A DNA stretch of 64,000 nt from Parerythrobacter lutipelagi (GCF_005434975.1 NZ_SKCJ01000001.1:62001-126000); one strand, 5' to 3'; shown: positions 35,886 to 45,633, counted from the stretch's first letter. Notes: generated by a model not told the origin, from the sequence alone. A program made the numbers and translations.

Positions 35886-38327
35886 TCAACTCGCGCCGCG
35901 ATTGAAGGCATTCTTGGTCTTCAGGCTTGGCTTTTCTGTCCACGGTTCGTCAGGCCAGCGGTGTTTGGGATAGCGGCCCCTCATGTCCTTGCGCACATCG
36001 GCCCAGCTGCCGCGCCAGAATCCGGGCAGATCGCGGGTCGCCTGAAGCGGCCGGCCGGCAGGACTGGTCAATTTGATCAGCAGGGGCACCCGATTCTCTC
36101 CCGTGCCGATCATCGGGTGACGGTCCAGCCCGAATAGCGCTTGCACGCGCACCTCGACACTTGGCGCATCATCGCTGGCGTAATCGATTGCATGGCTGGT
36201 TCCGGCGGGTGAAATGAACTCGCGTGGCGCATCACTGTCAAGCCGCTGCCGCTCGTTCCAGTCGAGCTGACCAAGCAGCGCTTCAATCACTTTGCCGCGT
36301 TGAATTGCAAGATCCCGCCTCCCTGTCAGCAGCGGTGCGAGCCAGTGCTCCGCGCGTTCAGCCAACAGATCGGTCGCCAACGCCTCTACCCCGGCAAAAC
36401 TGGCGCGGGCGACGAGGTCCGGCGGGATGATTTTCCCCAACTGATCCACCGCCTTTTCCACAAGCTTGTCCACCAGCGCCTGCGGATCGGGCGCGGGGTC
36501 CGGCCCGCTCGCCAGGGTGATGGCCCCAAGCCGCCGCTCGATCCGCGCTTCCACCCGCTGCTCATCCGCATTCCAGCGCACCACGGATCGCTTCTCGATC
36601 ATATGTCCAAGGTGATTTTCGACCTCTGCCTGGGCAAGCATGGCCGCGGCAGTGATGTGCGCGCCTTTGGCTTGCCCCTGCGCATCGCCGATCACCAGCC
36701 ATTCCGCTCGTGCAAGGGGCGATGCCGGATCGAGGAAATAGCCGCGTCCGCCGGCGGACAACCAATGTTCGCCCTTCGGGTCGCGTCTGCGGGCAATATT
36801 GTCGGGCCGCGCAAAGGCGAGAAACAATGCCGGATTGCGCGCTTCCGGCTCTGCACCGGATATGAGTCTTTCCGCCGCCTTGGCCCATCTCTGTGCGAGT
36901 TTTCGCGAAGCATCCGCCCTGCCGCCGCGCTCGCCATTCCAGCGCTGCAAGCGCGCCATCAAGTCCTCCCCGCGGCCGCCAAGCCCGCGTTCCTGCAACA
37001 GCAGCACCAGCTTCGCAGCATCCGCTGCCTGTGACACTTCAGCGCCAAAAAGCAGCGCAGCAGCAGACACCGGGTCAAGCGGCAGGCTGGCGATCTGATG
37101 GCCCTGCGGAGATATGCGCCCTTCCACGTCGAGCGCGCCGAGTTTCTCCAGCCGGTCCCGCGCTGACGCGATCGAGGCCGCTGGCGGCACATCGAGCCAT
37201 TGCAACGACGCGGGATCGGCGGTGCCCCATTTCGCCAGTTTGAGAACCAGCGGGGCAAGATCGGCGGTCTCGATTTCCGGCGGGTCGAATTGCGGACGAC
37301 CTGCATGCCCTGCCTCGTTCCACAGACGATAGGCCACGCCGGGCGCCTGCCGCGCGGCCCGCCCTGCCCGCTGACCGGCGGAGGCCTGGCTCGATCTGTG
37401 CGTAACCAGATGCGTGCTCCCGGCTGCCCGATCAAACTCGGCGCTGCGCGTCAAACCGCTATCGACAACCACCGATACCCCGTCGAGGGTCAGGGAGGTC
37501 TCGGCGATTGCCGTTGCGAGTATGACCCGCCGCCGCCCCTGCGGGTCACGCCGGATCGCTGCGCGCTGGTCTTTCGGCTTGACCTGTCCGTGGAGCGGCA
37601 GGACTGGCACTTCGGGCAGGTTGTGGACGAGCCGTTCCCGTGTCCGCTCGATTTCCCTCACCCCGGGCAGAAACGCGAGAATGTCTCCCTCCTGCTCGCG
37701 CCAGGCAGTCATGACGGCGGACGCCATCGCATCCTCCATCCGCGCATCGGGAGAACTGCCGAGCCAGCGAATTTCGAGCGGCCAAGCCTTGCCCTGGCTT
37801 TCCACCACCGGCGCATTGTCACCCAACAGGCGGGCGAACCGGGCACCGTCGATTGTCGCGCTCATCACGCAGATACGCAGATCGTCGCGCAGGACCGCGC
37901 GGCTCTCCAAAGCCAGAGCCAGCCCCAGATCGCTGTCGAGATGCCGCTCATGCGCTTCATCGAACAACACTGCCGAAACACCGGCCAATTCGGGATCGTC
38001 GACGATGCGGTTGACGAAGATCGCTTCCGTCATGACCAGCACGCGGGTTTTACCCGAGGTCTTGCTGTCGAGCCGGGTGGTGTAGCCGATCGTTTCGCCG
38101 GCCTGTTCGCCCAGCATTTCCGCCATCCGCTCGGCAGCCGCACGGGCAGCAACGCGGCGCGGCGAAAGGAGGATGATTTGTCCGTCACACCATGGCTGGT
38201 CGAGCAGCGCCGGCGCAACCGCTGTCGTCTTGCCTGCGCCGGGTGGCGCAACGAGCACGGCGGTTCCTTGCTCGCGCAGAGCGCCGAGCAGTTCCGGCAG
38301 GACAGCGTGGATCGGGAGGTCCGCCAT
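35886..38327 (-). CDS. hrpB: ATP-dependent helicase HrpB (DEAH box)
   Basis: 813-residue DEAH-box helicase. Walker A GAGKTT, DEAH in LFDEAHERHLDSD, SAT in VMSATIDG and QRAGRAARQ are in order, followed by the helicase-associated and HrpB C-terminal domains (PAGTSHAIDYASDDAPSVEVRV). The start is at 38327 (MADLPIHAVLPE); the longer frame upstream is rejected. Its exact RNA substrate in bacteria is not established. It lies 14 bases past the NDUFS4-like gene's start on the same strand. Confidence 0.95.
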   Translation of the reverse strand: MADLPIHAVLPELLGALREQGTAVLVAPPGAGKTTAVAPALLDQPWCDGQIILLSPRRVAARAAAERMAEMLGEQAGETIGYTTRLDSKTSGKTRVLVMTEAIFVNRIVDDPELAGVSAVLFDEAHERHLDSDLGLALALESRAVLRDDLRICVMSATIDGARFARLLGDNAPVVESQGKAWPLEIRWLGSSPDARMEDAMASAVMTAWREQEGDILAFLPGVREIERTRERLVHNLPEVPVLPLHGQVKPKDQRAAIRRDPQGRRRVILATAIAETSLTLDGVSVVVDSGLTRSAEFDRAAGSTHLVTHRSSQASAGQRAGRAARQAPGVAYRLWNEAGHAGRPQFDPPEIETADLAPLVLKLAKWGTADPASLQWLDVPPAASIASARDRLEKLGALDVEGRISPQGHQIASLPLDPVSAAALLFGAEVSQAADAAKLVLLLQERGLGGRGEDLMARLQRWNGERGGRADASRKLAQRWAKAAERLISGAEPEARNPALFLAFARPDNIARRRDPKGEHWLSAGGRGYFLDPASPLARAEWLVIGDAQGQAKGAHITAAAMLAQAEVENHLGHMIEKRSVVRWNADEQRVEARIERRLGAITLASGPDPAPDPQALVDKLVEKAVDQLGKIIPPDLVARASFAGVEALATDLLAERAEHWLAPLLTGRRDLAIQRGKVIEALLGQLDWNERQRLDSDAPREFISPAGTSHAIDYASDDAPSVEVRVQALFGLDRHPMIGTGENRVPLLIKLTSPAGRPLQATRDLPGFWRGSWADVRKDMRGRYPKHRWPDEPWTEKPSLKTKNAFNRGAS

Positions 38328-38340
38328 GGCGGGACCGGCT

Positions 38341-39351
38341 CTAATACCCGCGCGCGACCGCGAAGTGTGCAGCTTCGGCCATGGCGGCGCGGGCCTGGTT
38401 CTCAGGAAAGATGGAGATCGCGTCGATCGCGCGTTCAGCAAAATGGCGCGCGCGATCGCGGGTTGCCTCAAGCGCGTCATATTTGGCGATCAGAGCAATC
38501 GCTTCTTCGAGATCGGCATCGCTGGTGCGGTGGCCCAGGATCGCGGCCTGCCAGAACTTGCGTTCTTCCTCGGTCCCGCGTGCATAGGCGAGGATCACCG
38601 GCAGGGTCATCTTACCTTCGCGGAAATCGTCGCCCCGGTCCTTGCCCATTTCGGCAGCATCAGAATCATAGTCGATCGCATCGTCGACCAGCTGGAATGC
38701 CACGCCCAGATTGCGCCCGTAATCGTCAAGCGCCTGTTCCTGGCGCTGGTCACATTCAGCAACCACCGCAGCGATGCGGCTGGCCGCAGCGAACAAGGCG
38801 GCAGTCTTCGCACCGATGATGTGGAGATAACGCTCTTCGCTGGTCTCGATCTTGCGCTGGGCTGTCAACTGGTCGACCTCGCCCTCCGCGATTACCGCGC
38901 TGGCGTTGGAAAGGATTTTCAGCACCTTCAGGCTACCGTCTTCGGTCATCAGCTCGAAGCTGCGGCTGAACAGGAAATCGCCCACCAGCACGGTCGCCGG
39001 ATTGCCGAAGATGATGTTGGCTGCCGCCTTGCCGCGCCGCATCTCGCTGCCGTCGACGACATCGTCATGCAGCAAGGTCGCTGTGTGGATAAACTCGACC
39101 GCTGCCGCCAGTTTGTGATGGCGCGTGCCGTTGTAACCCACCAATTCCGCCCCAGCGAGCGTCAGCATCGGGCGCAGCCGCTTGCCGCCGCCGGAAATCA
39201 GATGCCCGGCGAGCGCGGGAATCAGCGGGATTTCGCTCTGCATCCGGTCAAGAATGACCGCGTTGACCGAATTCATGCCTTGCGCGGTCAGCGCCAGCAT
39301 CGGGTCGAGAGTGGGCTTCTTGCGCGGCAGCGGGACGATTTCTGCGGTCAT
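38341..39351 (-). CDS. ispB: Polyprenyl diphosphate synthase (ubiquinone side chain)
   Basis: 336-residue all-trans prenyltransferase. Aspartate-rich motifs DDVVDGSEMRRG (first) and DDAIDYDSD (second) are intact, with GGGKRLRPML near the N-terminus. Start at 39351 (MTAEIVPLPRKK). It should make the octa- or decaprenyl tail of ubiquinone (UQ-10 in erythrobacters); chain length is inferred from lineage. Divergent from chorismate mutase with an 86-base gap. Confidence 0.93.
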   Translation of the reverse strand: MTAEIVPLPRKKPTLDPMLALTAQGMNSVNAVILDRMQSEIPLIPALAGHLISGGGKRLRPMLTLAGAELVGYNGTRHHKLAAAVEFIHTATLLHDDVVDGSEMRRGKAAANIIFGNPATVLVGDFLFSRSFELMTEDGSLKVLKILSNASAVIAEGEVDQLTAQRKIETSEERYLHIIGAKTAALFAAASRIAAVVAECDQRQEQALDDYGRNLGVAFQLVDDAIDYDSDAAEMGKDRGDDFREGKMTLPVILAYARGTEEERKFWQAAILGHRTSDADLEEAIALIAKYDALEATRDRARHFAERAIDAISIFPENQARAAMAEAAHFAVARGY

Positions 39352-39437
39352 GGGGCTTGCTCTTGGCCCTGCACCCCATGCTTGGCAAGTGCGAAGCGCC
39401 TTGGCTTCGTTGCAAAACGCGTGATAGGTCATGCTTG

Positions 39438-39743
39438 ATGAGCAACGCCGCAGACCAGCCAGCCGATGATCCGCAACTCGCCGCATTCCGGCGCAGCATC
39501 GACAATATCGACGCTGCGCTGATCCATATCCTGGCCGAGCGATTTCGGATCACGCAGGCAGTGGGCCAGTACAAGGCCAAGACCGCCCTGCCCCCGGCCG
39601 ATCCCGACCGTGAGCAGAAGCAGATTGCCCGGCTGAGGGCACTGGCCGAAGAGGCGCAGCTCGATCCCGAATTCTCGGAGAAATTCCTCCGCTTCATCAT
39701 CGACGAGGTCATCCGGCATCATGAACGCGCCCGCCGTGATTGA
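39438..39743 (+). CDS. Chorismate mutase, AroQ class
   Basis: 101-residue all-helical chorismate mutase that makes prephenate for Phe/Tyr synthesis. FRRSIDNIDAALIHILAERF at the N-terminus carries the first active-site Arg, and GQYKAKTALPPADPDRE the Lys/Arg pair. The start at 39438 (MSNAADQP) is preferred over an in-frame 39357 ATG lying in the ispB promoter region. Cytoplasmic, since there is no signal peptide. Its last 23 bases overlap the start of the alpha/beta hydrolase, suggesting coupling. Confidence 0.88.
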   Translation: MSNAADQPADDPQLAAFRRSIDNIDAALIHILAERFRITQAVGQYKAKTALPPADPDREQKQIARLRALAEEAQLDPEFSEKFLRFIIDEVIRHHERARRD

Positions 39744-40650
39744 AACAGCCTTCGCCAAGCCGAGCTTGCGGCTGCGGATCGCCAAAGCGCTGTTCCGGCT
39801 GTTGCCCGCCCCGTTCCCGGAGGCATCGGAAATCCGCGATAAGCTCGCCAAGCGCAGTCCGCCGCAGGCGGCACCCATGCCCAAGTCGGTCGAAAAGCAA
39901 TTCATGGTCCAGCAGCAGGATCACTGGGGCGTGCCGGTCTATCATCTGACGCCGCGCGAGAACCGCTCCGACTGGCAGATCATTTACCTGCATGGCGGCG
40001 GCTATGTGAACCCGATGCACGCGGTGCATTGGGGGGTTATGCGCGAATTGGCCAAAACCACCGGTGCGACCATCACCCTGCCGCTCTATTCGCTGGCGCC
40101 CGAACATGATTACCGGCCGGGCGCGGAGCTGGTGTTCGACATTTACAATCGTATCAGAGTCGAGAATCCGACTGCCAAGATCGCCCTGGCAGGTGACAGT
40201 GCAGGCGCGAATTTCGCGCTCGGCACGGCGCTGAGGCTGCGCAATAGCGAACACCCGCAGCCTGATGCGCTGGTGCTGTTCTCGCCGTGGATGGATCTGA
40301 CCTTGGCTGACGAGCGTGCCCGTGCGGTCGAGCGAGACGACATCATGCTAGGCGTCGACCGGCTGCGCATTTGCGGAGAGATGTGGGCAGGAGACGCCGA
40401 TCCGGCGCGGCCAGATCTCAGCCCGCTTTACGCGGATCTGTCGGGCCTGCCGCCGATGGCGATTTTCCAGGGAACGCACGACCTGCTGTGCATCGACGCG
40501 CGCAGCTTTGCCGAGCGCGCCGAGGCAGAAGGTCATACGGTCGAATATTACGAATATGCAGGCGCCTTCCACGACTTCATGATCGCAGGGTTCACCCGCG
40601 AGGCGCAGCATTGCTACGCCCGCACGGGCCAGTTCCTGAAAAGCATTTAG
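39721..40650 (+). CDS. Alpha/beta hydrolase of the hormone-sensitive lipase family
   Basis: 309-residue esterase/lipase. The oxyanion-hole motif YLHGGGY and the nucleophile motif LAGDSAGANFA identify the HSL (family IV) group; a C-terminal His (GAFHDFMI) and Asp (HDLLCID) complete the triad. There is no signal peptide. It overlaps chorismate mutase by 23 bases. Substrate is probably a short-chain ester; physiological role unknown. Confidence 0.9.
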   Translation: MNAPAVIETAFAKPSLRLRIAKALFRLLPAPFPEASEIRDKLAKRSPPQAAPMPKSVEKQFMVQQQDHWGVPVYHLTPRENRSDWQIIYLHGGGYVNPMHAVHWGVMRELAKTTGATITLPLYSLAPEHDYRPGAELVFDIYNRIRVENPTAKIALAGDSAGANFALGTALRLRNSEHPQPDALVLFSPWMDLTLADERARAVERDDIMLGVDRLRICGEMWAGDADPARPDLSPLYADLSGLPPMAIFQGTHDLLCIDARSFAERAEAEGHTVEYYEYAGAFHDFMIAGFTREAQHCYARTGQFLKSI

Positions 40651-40653
40651 ACC

Positions 40654-41415
40654 TTAGTCATCCTGCTTGCGCGGTGACGCGGTGTTGCGCGGATTGCTGC
40701 GCGGTGCCGGGCGGCTTTCCACTTTCGCGCGCGCTGGACGCGCAACCGGTGCCGGTCGTGCAGCCGGGGCCGGTCGTGCAGCAGGGGCTGACTGTGTCCG
40801 CTGGACCGGAGCCGGCCGCGCCCGCTGAGCCGGCGGAGCGGTACGGACCGCCGGCGGTGGTGTGTTGCGCGCCGCTGCCGTACCCTGCCCGCCACGGCGA
40901 TTGCCGCGCTGGCCGACATCATCTCCGCGGCGGTCTCTGCGACGTTCGCCGCGCGGGCGCTCACGGTCACCATTGCGGACCGCTGCATCCGGGCTCAGGC
41001 CGAAACCGCGATCATCCGCGCCGCTGCGATCGCCGCGCCTGTGGCCTCCTCTGCCATCATGATCGCCATGACGGCGCCGGTCACGATAATACCCATCGCG
41101 ATCACGCGAATAGCCCGACCAGTTTTCCGCACGATCACGACGACCGCCGTGGCGGCCTTCCCAATAATTGCGGTAACGGTCGCTCCAGCGATGGCGATGG
41201 CCGCGCCGGTCGTAGATGTAATAGCCGACGCCGGGATAATAATAGTCGTCATACCAGCCGTAATAGTAGCCGGTGTAATAGGGGTCATAACTGCTGTCGT
41301 AATAGGGATCGTAATAGCCGGTCCCGACAGAGCCGTAATCGAGCAAAGCCGTGCAGCCGCCCAGCGATATCGCGGCGGCTCCGATCAGTGCGATTTTCAA
41401 ACGTCCGTGCCCCAC
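40654..41415 (-). CDS. Low-complexity Tyr/Arg/Pro-rich lipoprotein
   Basis: 253-residue exported lipoprotein (lipobox ISLGGC, Cys21). A Tyr/Asp-rich part (YYDPYYDSSYDPYYTGYYYG) is followed by an Arg/Asp/Gly-rich middle and a Pro/Ala-rich tail (RPAPAARPAPAARPAPVARP). The start is GTG at 41415 with GGAGA upstream; an in-frame TTG lies at 41400. Strand choice is supported by the signal sequence; the opposite strand also has long frames, an artefact of its high GC. No family recognised beyond resemblance to RcnB/YXWGXW-like surface proteins. Confidence 0.6.
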   Translation of the reverse strand: MGHGRLKIALIGAAAISLGGCTALLDYGSVGTGYYDPYYDSSYDPYYTGYYYGWYDDYYYPGVGYYIYDRRGHRHRWSDRYRNYWEGRHGGRRDRAENWSGYSRDRDGYYRDRRRHGDHDGRGGHRRGDRSGADDRGFGLSPDAAVRNGDRERPRGERRRDRRGDDVGQRGNRRGGQGTAAARNTPPPAVRTAPPAQRARPAPVQRTQSAPAARPAPAARPAPVARPARAKVESRPAPRSNPRNTASPRKQDD

Positions 41416-41503
41416 AGCATGTCTCCGATTCTGTATTCCGTTAAGCTAAGGGCGGATTTATCTGAACAAAATTGAACGCTGGCTGAACCCTGTTTCCAGC
41501 CGG

Positions 41504-42118
41504 TCAATCCGCTTCCCTGACCCAGCGAACACGGGAAATATCGATCTCGAGCTCCTCGCTTTGCGCCGCTGCATTACGCAAGGCATCGAGGTCTTCCGCG
41601 ACACACACCTCACCTTCCAGCCGCAAGCCTGCAAACGGGTGTTCGGTGACAAATTTCCCCTTGTCAGTGGGGCCGCATGAAACCAGCCAGCCTGCAAATT
41701 CCGTGACCAGACCGGCAGCATCGCGCGATGTTGGGCGGTACGCCAGATAGAGATAGAGCTCGCTTTCCAGCGGAGTCCCCTTGTCCATGGGATTTTCCTC
41801 GACCAGAAGCTCGATCAGCGATGGCGAGCCATGCGAATAGGATACTTCGCCGCGCTCCCGCTCTCCGGTTTCTTCGTCGATCTGGATGAAGTCGCCGTCT
41901 TCATCGATTATCATGGCATTGGCGCAAGCTGGCCAATCCTCGAACGGAGCATCCGTATCAATCTCGCACGGCTCATCCTGTTCGCCCAGCCATATGCCGG
42001 GCCTGAACTGTGAGGCATCGGCGGCCTCCCCGAACATCGGCTTGTCGGATACCACGATGTTGCAGGCAGACAGCGCGGCTGCGCTGGCAATGGCGAAGAT
42101 TATGCGCGTGATGGTCAT
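41504..42118 (-). CDS. Hypothetical lipoprotein at the end of a two-component operon
   Basis: 204-residue protein with lipobox LSAC (Cys19), an acidic composition and several cysteines (CEIDTD, CANAM, CGPTDK, CVAED). No family recognised. Its ATG overlaps the TGA of the histidine kinase gene (ATGA), so it is co-translated with the kinase. It may be a sensor partner or an output of the two-component system; that is inference. Confidence 0.75.
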   Translation of the reverse strand: MTITRIIFAIASAAALSACNIVVSDKPMFGEAADASQFRPGIWLGEQDEPCEIDTDAPFEDWPACANAMIIDEDGDFIQIDEETGERERGEVSYSHGSPSLIELLVEENPMDKGTPLESELYLYLAYRPTSRDAAGLVTEFAGWLVSCGPTDKGKFVTEHPFAGLRLEGEVCVAEDLDALRNAAAQSEELEIDISRVRWVREAD

Positions 42119-43569
42119 TCCGCACTCCTTGGCAAGCTGAGCCGAACCAGCAATCCGCCAAGGTCTTCACTCTCGTCGAGCAAGACCTTGCCGCCATAGA
42201 TTTCCGCCACGTCGCGCACGATCGACAGTCCCAGCCCGGTGCCGGGCTTGCCCGTGTCGAGACGCGCGCCGCGATCGAAAATCTCCTCGCGCTTCTCCTC
42301 CGGAATGCCGATACCGTCATCCTCGATCCAGATCTCGCACCGCTCCGCATCGTCGCGGTTGGCATCGACTGTCACGAATACGCTCCCACCCCCGTATTTT
42401 GCAGCGTTCTCGATCAGATTGCCGAGAATCTCGTCGAGATCCTGTCGTTCGATAGCGACTTGTGCATCACGGTTTCCGTCGAGATCGAACCGGGTGCTTT
42501 CGTAGATCCGCGTGACGGCGCGCAGGACCGATTCCGCACTGGGCCAGACTTGAGCGCGGGACAGTCCCGTCGCGCGCCTGCCTACGGCCCTCGCCCGCGC
42601 CAGATGATGGTCGACATGGCGCTGCATCACCTTGGTTTCACGAAACACGTGGCCCGCCAGCTTCGGATCCTGCGCGGTCGCGGCATTGGTCAATACAGTC
42701 AGAGGGGTCTTGAGCGCATGGGCGAGGTTGCCGGCATGCGTTCGCGCTTCTTCCGCCTGCTTTTCCGAATGGGCCAGCAGCATGTTGAGTTCCTGCACCA
42801 GCGGCTGCACTTCCAGCGGCAAGGGATCGGTCACGCGGTTGATACCGGTCGTGCGGATCTTCTGGATTGCTTCACGGATACGGCGCAGCGGACGCAGCCC
42901 GTACCAGCTTTGCAAAGCCGCCATGATGATCAGCCCGAGGCCAAGCACGGCAAACGACCACACAAGGATCGACCGGATGCGCGCGATCTGGAAATCGAGC
43001 TCTTCGCGTGCGGAGGCAACCGCAAATGTCCAGCGAGTGTCATCGTCGGGCAGCACAACGGTGCGCTCGACCAGACGCAGCGGTTCGCCTTCGAACTGGT
43101 CGCTGTTGAAGAAGTGCGGTTCGGTATCGAGATGTTCGTCCTGCACCTGCAGCGGCTCGTCCCACAAAGAGCGTGACGGATAGCCTTCCTTGCCCGGCGC
43201 GCTGATCTGGAAATAGAGACCGCTGTTGGGTTCAAGAAAACGCGGCTCACCGATCGGGCGGTTGAAGTACACTTCGCCATCCGGGCCAACCTCTGCCGTG
43301 ACCAGCATGGCGTTGAGCAAATAGACCAGCTGGTCGTCGAAATTGTCCTCGACCAGATTGGTCAGCACGCGGTCGAGCGCAAAGCCTCCGGCCAGCAGCA
43401 GGATCAGGATCCAGCCGGTCGCAATCGCCATCATGCGGCGGGAAAGACTGCCGGTATGCGGCGCAGTGCCGCCGCCGGCTATTTCAGCGTTGATGGTCGC
43501 CAGCTCCGCTTCCTCGCGCAGCGCGGCGGGCGTTTCGTCACCCGTTTGCACTGCGCCGGACGCGTTCAT
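42115..43569 (-). CDS. Sensor histidine kinase
   Basis: 484-residue inner-membrane kinase with two transmembrane helices (about residues 48-66 and 201-220) enclosing a periplasmic sensor domain of about 130 residues, then HAMP (about 221-270) and a HisKA domain whose phospho-acceptor is H284 (LAHALKTPLT). The ATPase domain has an intact N box (NLIENAAKYGG), G1 (DDGIGIP) and G2 (GTGLGLSIV). It partners the adjacent response regulator (12 bases upstream on the strand). Overlaps a lipoprotein gene downstream. Confidence 0.93.
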   Translation of the reverse strand: MNASGAVQTGDETPAALREEAELATINAEIAGGGTAPHTGSLSRRMMAIATGWILILLLAGGFALDRVLTNLVEDNFDDQLVYLLNAMLVTAEVGPDGEVYFNRPIGEPRFLEPNSGLYFQISAPGKEGYPSRSLWDEPLQVQDEHLDTEPHFFNSDQFEGEPLRLVERTVVLPDDDTRWTFAVASAREELDFQIARIRSILVWSFAVLGLGLIIMAALQSWYGLRPLRRIREAIQKIRTTGINRVTDPLPLEVQPLVQELNMLLAHSEKQAEEARTHAGNLAHALKTPLTVLTNAATAQDPKLAGHVFRETKVMQRHVDHHLARARAVGRRATGLSRAQVWPSAESVLRAVTRIYESTRFDLDGNRDAQVAIERQDLDEILGNLIENAAKYGGGSVFVTVDANRDDAERCEIWIEDDGIGIPEEKREEIFDRGARLDTGKPGTGLGLSIVRDVAEIYGGKVLLDESEDLGGLLVRLSLPRSAE

Positions 43570-43581
43570 CCCGCCGCCTCC

Positions 43582-44262
43582 TTACGAGGCGCGCGGCGCT
43601 TCCGCCGGATCGTCGAGGCTGTAGCCGAGGCCGCGGATCGTGGTGATCACTTCAGCGCCCAGCTTCTTGCGGATACGCGTCACGAACACTTCGATGGTAT
43701 TTGAATCGCGGTCGAAATCCTGGTCGTAAATATGCTCGATCAGCTCTGTCCGGCTGACCACTTTGCCTTTGTGGTGCATCAGGTAGCTGAGCAGCTTGTA
43801 TTCCTGCGCGGTCAGTTTCACCGGCTCACCGGCCAGGGTAACGCGGCCAGAGCGGGTATCCAGCCGAACATCACCTGCCGTCAACTCACTGGAGGTGTTG
43901 CCCGAAGCGCGGCGGATCAGCGCGCGCAGGCGGGCGATCAGCTCCTCGGTCTGGAACGGTTTGGCCAAGTAATCGTCTGCCCCGGCATCGAGCCCGGCAA
44001 CCTTGTCCGACCAGCTGTCCCGCGCGGTCAGGACCAGAACGGGGAACTCGCGCCCTTCTTTGCGCCACATGCCCAGCACCGTCAGCCCGTCGATCTCCGG
44101 CAAGCCGAGGTCGAGGATCACCGCGTCGTAATCCCCCGTGCTGCCGAGAAAATGACCGTCTTCGCCGTCGGTGGAAAGATCCACCGCATAGCCGGTCTGT
44201 TCAAGCGTGGATTTCAATTGCTGGCCGAGTGTTGGTTCGTCCTCGACGATCAGGATGCGCAT
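43582..44262 (-). CDS. OmpR/PhoP-type response regulator
   Basis: 226-residue transcription regulator. An N-terminal receiver domain has phospho-acceptor D51 (AVILDLGLPEIDG), T79-region switch residues (VLTARD) and K (LAKPFQTEEL). A C-terminal winged helix shows VSRTELIEHIYDQDFDRDSNTIEVFVTRIRKK. Expected to bind direct repeats at target promoters. Transcribed ahead of its kinase. Confidence 0.95.
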   Translation of the reverse strand: MRILIVEDEPTLGQQLKSTLEQTGYAVDLSTDGEDGHFLGSTGDYDAVILDLGLPEIDGLTVLGMWRKEGREFPVLVLTARDSWSDKVAGLDAGADDYLAKPFQTEELIARLRALIRRASGNTSSELTAGDVRLDTRSGRVTLAGEPVKLTAQEYKLLSYLMHHKGKVVSRTELIEHIYDQDFDRDSNTIEVFVTRIRKKLGAEVITTIRGLGYSLDDPAEAPRAS

Positions 44263-44351
44263 GGTGTGCTCTAGTCCCCTATGATTTCGCGAATGCTAAG
44301 TGGTCTTTTGAAGCAAACGCGTCAACTCGCGCAGCGTTTCCGGTGGTGGAG

Positions 44352-44657
44352 CTATCGGCTGCGTCGCAGGACACGCCCGGTCCGCGCATCGACATCGACA
44401 TACATCACTTTGCCATCGCGAATGAACTTGAGGCGATAGGCCATGGCTGCGCTGTCATAGGCCGGACCGAGATACTCGGCCCCGCGCATGGTCGGCAGAA
44501 CGCGCCGTTCGATCTCCCGCAGCGACAGCACATTGCCCGCGCGCATTTCCTTGCGCGCGTCGCCCTGTTCGGTCTGCGGCTGCGCGGCCACAGCCGGTGC
44601 AGCGAGCGGAGCGGCAAGCAATGCTGCGGCAACAATCGAGGCGGTTTTCCTGTTCAT
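44352..44657 (-). CDS. PepSY-type small periplasmic protein
   Basis: 101-residue protein with a signal peptide (MNRKTASIVAAALLAAP...AVAAQ) and a short PepSY-like domain (RLKFIRDGKVMYVDVDARTGRVLRR). It lies directly upstream of the two-component genes on the same strand, 89 bases from the regulator. In rhizobia a comparable small periplasmic PepSY-like protein (FeuN) restrains the FeuPQ system; the arrangement here is similar, so a modulatory role is inferred. Confidence 0.8.
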   Translation of the reverse strand: MNRKTASIVAAALLAAPLAAPAVAAQPQTEQGDARKEMRAGNVLSLREIERRVLPTMRGAEYLGPAYDSAAMAYRLKFIRDGKVMYVDVDARTGRVLRRSR

Positions 44658-44753
44658 CGTGTCTGCATGCCTAAGCCTGCCCCATTGAACAAGTTCTGAA
44701 TGGCAACGTTGCCAAGGGTTCAGAGTGGTCGCGCAGTGTCACGACGCTTTACG

Positions 44754-45476
44754 CTACTGCGTCATCTCGTAGGTCACATTGACGGTAACACTGCTGCCCA
44801 CCTGGCCGGGCTGGATCGGAGTCGAGGCATCGGCAGCCTGAGCCTCCACGCTCATCGTGCGCAGCATCGGCATCGGGCGGCTCATCGCGACATTCTCGCT
44901 CACATGGATCAGCCTGACATTGGGATATCCGGCCATCCGCGCATAATCGCGCGCCATCGCCTCGACACGTTTCATCGCCGCTGCACGCGCCTGCGCTTTT
45001 GCCTGCGTGTCATCATCGATCGAAAAATCCGGGCCGGACAGGTCCGTTGCCCCCGCCGCGACCAGCGCATCAAGCACCGGGCCGGTCCGGTCGATATCGC
45101 GCAGGACCACGCTTACGCGGTTGGAAGCCTGGTATCCGGTGAAGACCTGTTTCTGCGTCTGCCGGTTGTAGTCATACTGCGGATAAAGCGAGACACCGGT
45201 GGTCTGGATGTCTTTGTCAGCCACGCCAAGCGCTTTGATCCGGTCAATCACCGACTGCATCTCGCGCGCGTTGACGCGCATCGCCTCGACCGCAGTGGAC
45301 GCGCGCGAGGATACACCGGCACCGATCGTCGCAAGGTCTGGATCGCCCTTCACCGTCTCTGTTACGGAGAGTTCCACCACCGGGAGGTTGGTGGTCACCT
45401 GCACATCGGCCAGCGCCGGAGATGCGATCGCGAATGCGGCTGCGCCGAACGCGAGAGGAAGGGCAAGATTTTTCAT
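44754..45476 (-). CDS. SIMPL domain (DUF541) periplasmic protein
   Basis: 240-residue exported protein with signal peptide (ends SPALA). Family features are VTETVKGDPDLATIGAGVSS and the C-terminal VTVNVTYEM. Proteins of this family assemble as periplasmic oligomers and protect against oxidative stress, but no activity is settled. 97 bases upstream of the PepSY gene. No further context. Confidence 0.85.
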   Translation of the reverse strand: MKNLALPLAFGAAAFAIASPALADVQVTTNLPVVELSVTETVKGDPDLATIGAGVSSRASTAVEAMRVNAREMQSVIDRIKALGVADKDIQTTGVSLYPQYDYNRQTQKQVFTGYQASNRVSVVLRDIDRTGPVLDALVAAGATDLSGPDFSIDDDTQAKAQARAAAMKRVEAMARDYARMAGYPNVRLIHVSENVAMSRPMPMLRTMSVEAQAADASTPIQPGQVGSSVTVNVTYEMTQ

Positions 45477-45633
45477 TGAGGAAACTCCATGATATGCTGT
45501 CTCATTAAGCCGCCTGTTCGCTGCGCGCTGCTTTCGTCATGCTGAACGCAATTCCGCTTGCGCGAAGAGACCTCTCTTGCATCCCAACGCGCCGCATGGC
45601 CTATAGGTTTCAATCAAGCAGGGGACCTATCCA

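Noticed and set aside
40862-41475. Plus-strand Ile/Ala-rich frames opposite the low-complexity lipoprotein
   Set aside because: They arise from the repetitive minus-strand Arg/Tyr-rich code; the minus frame has a lipobox and a spaced ribosome site.
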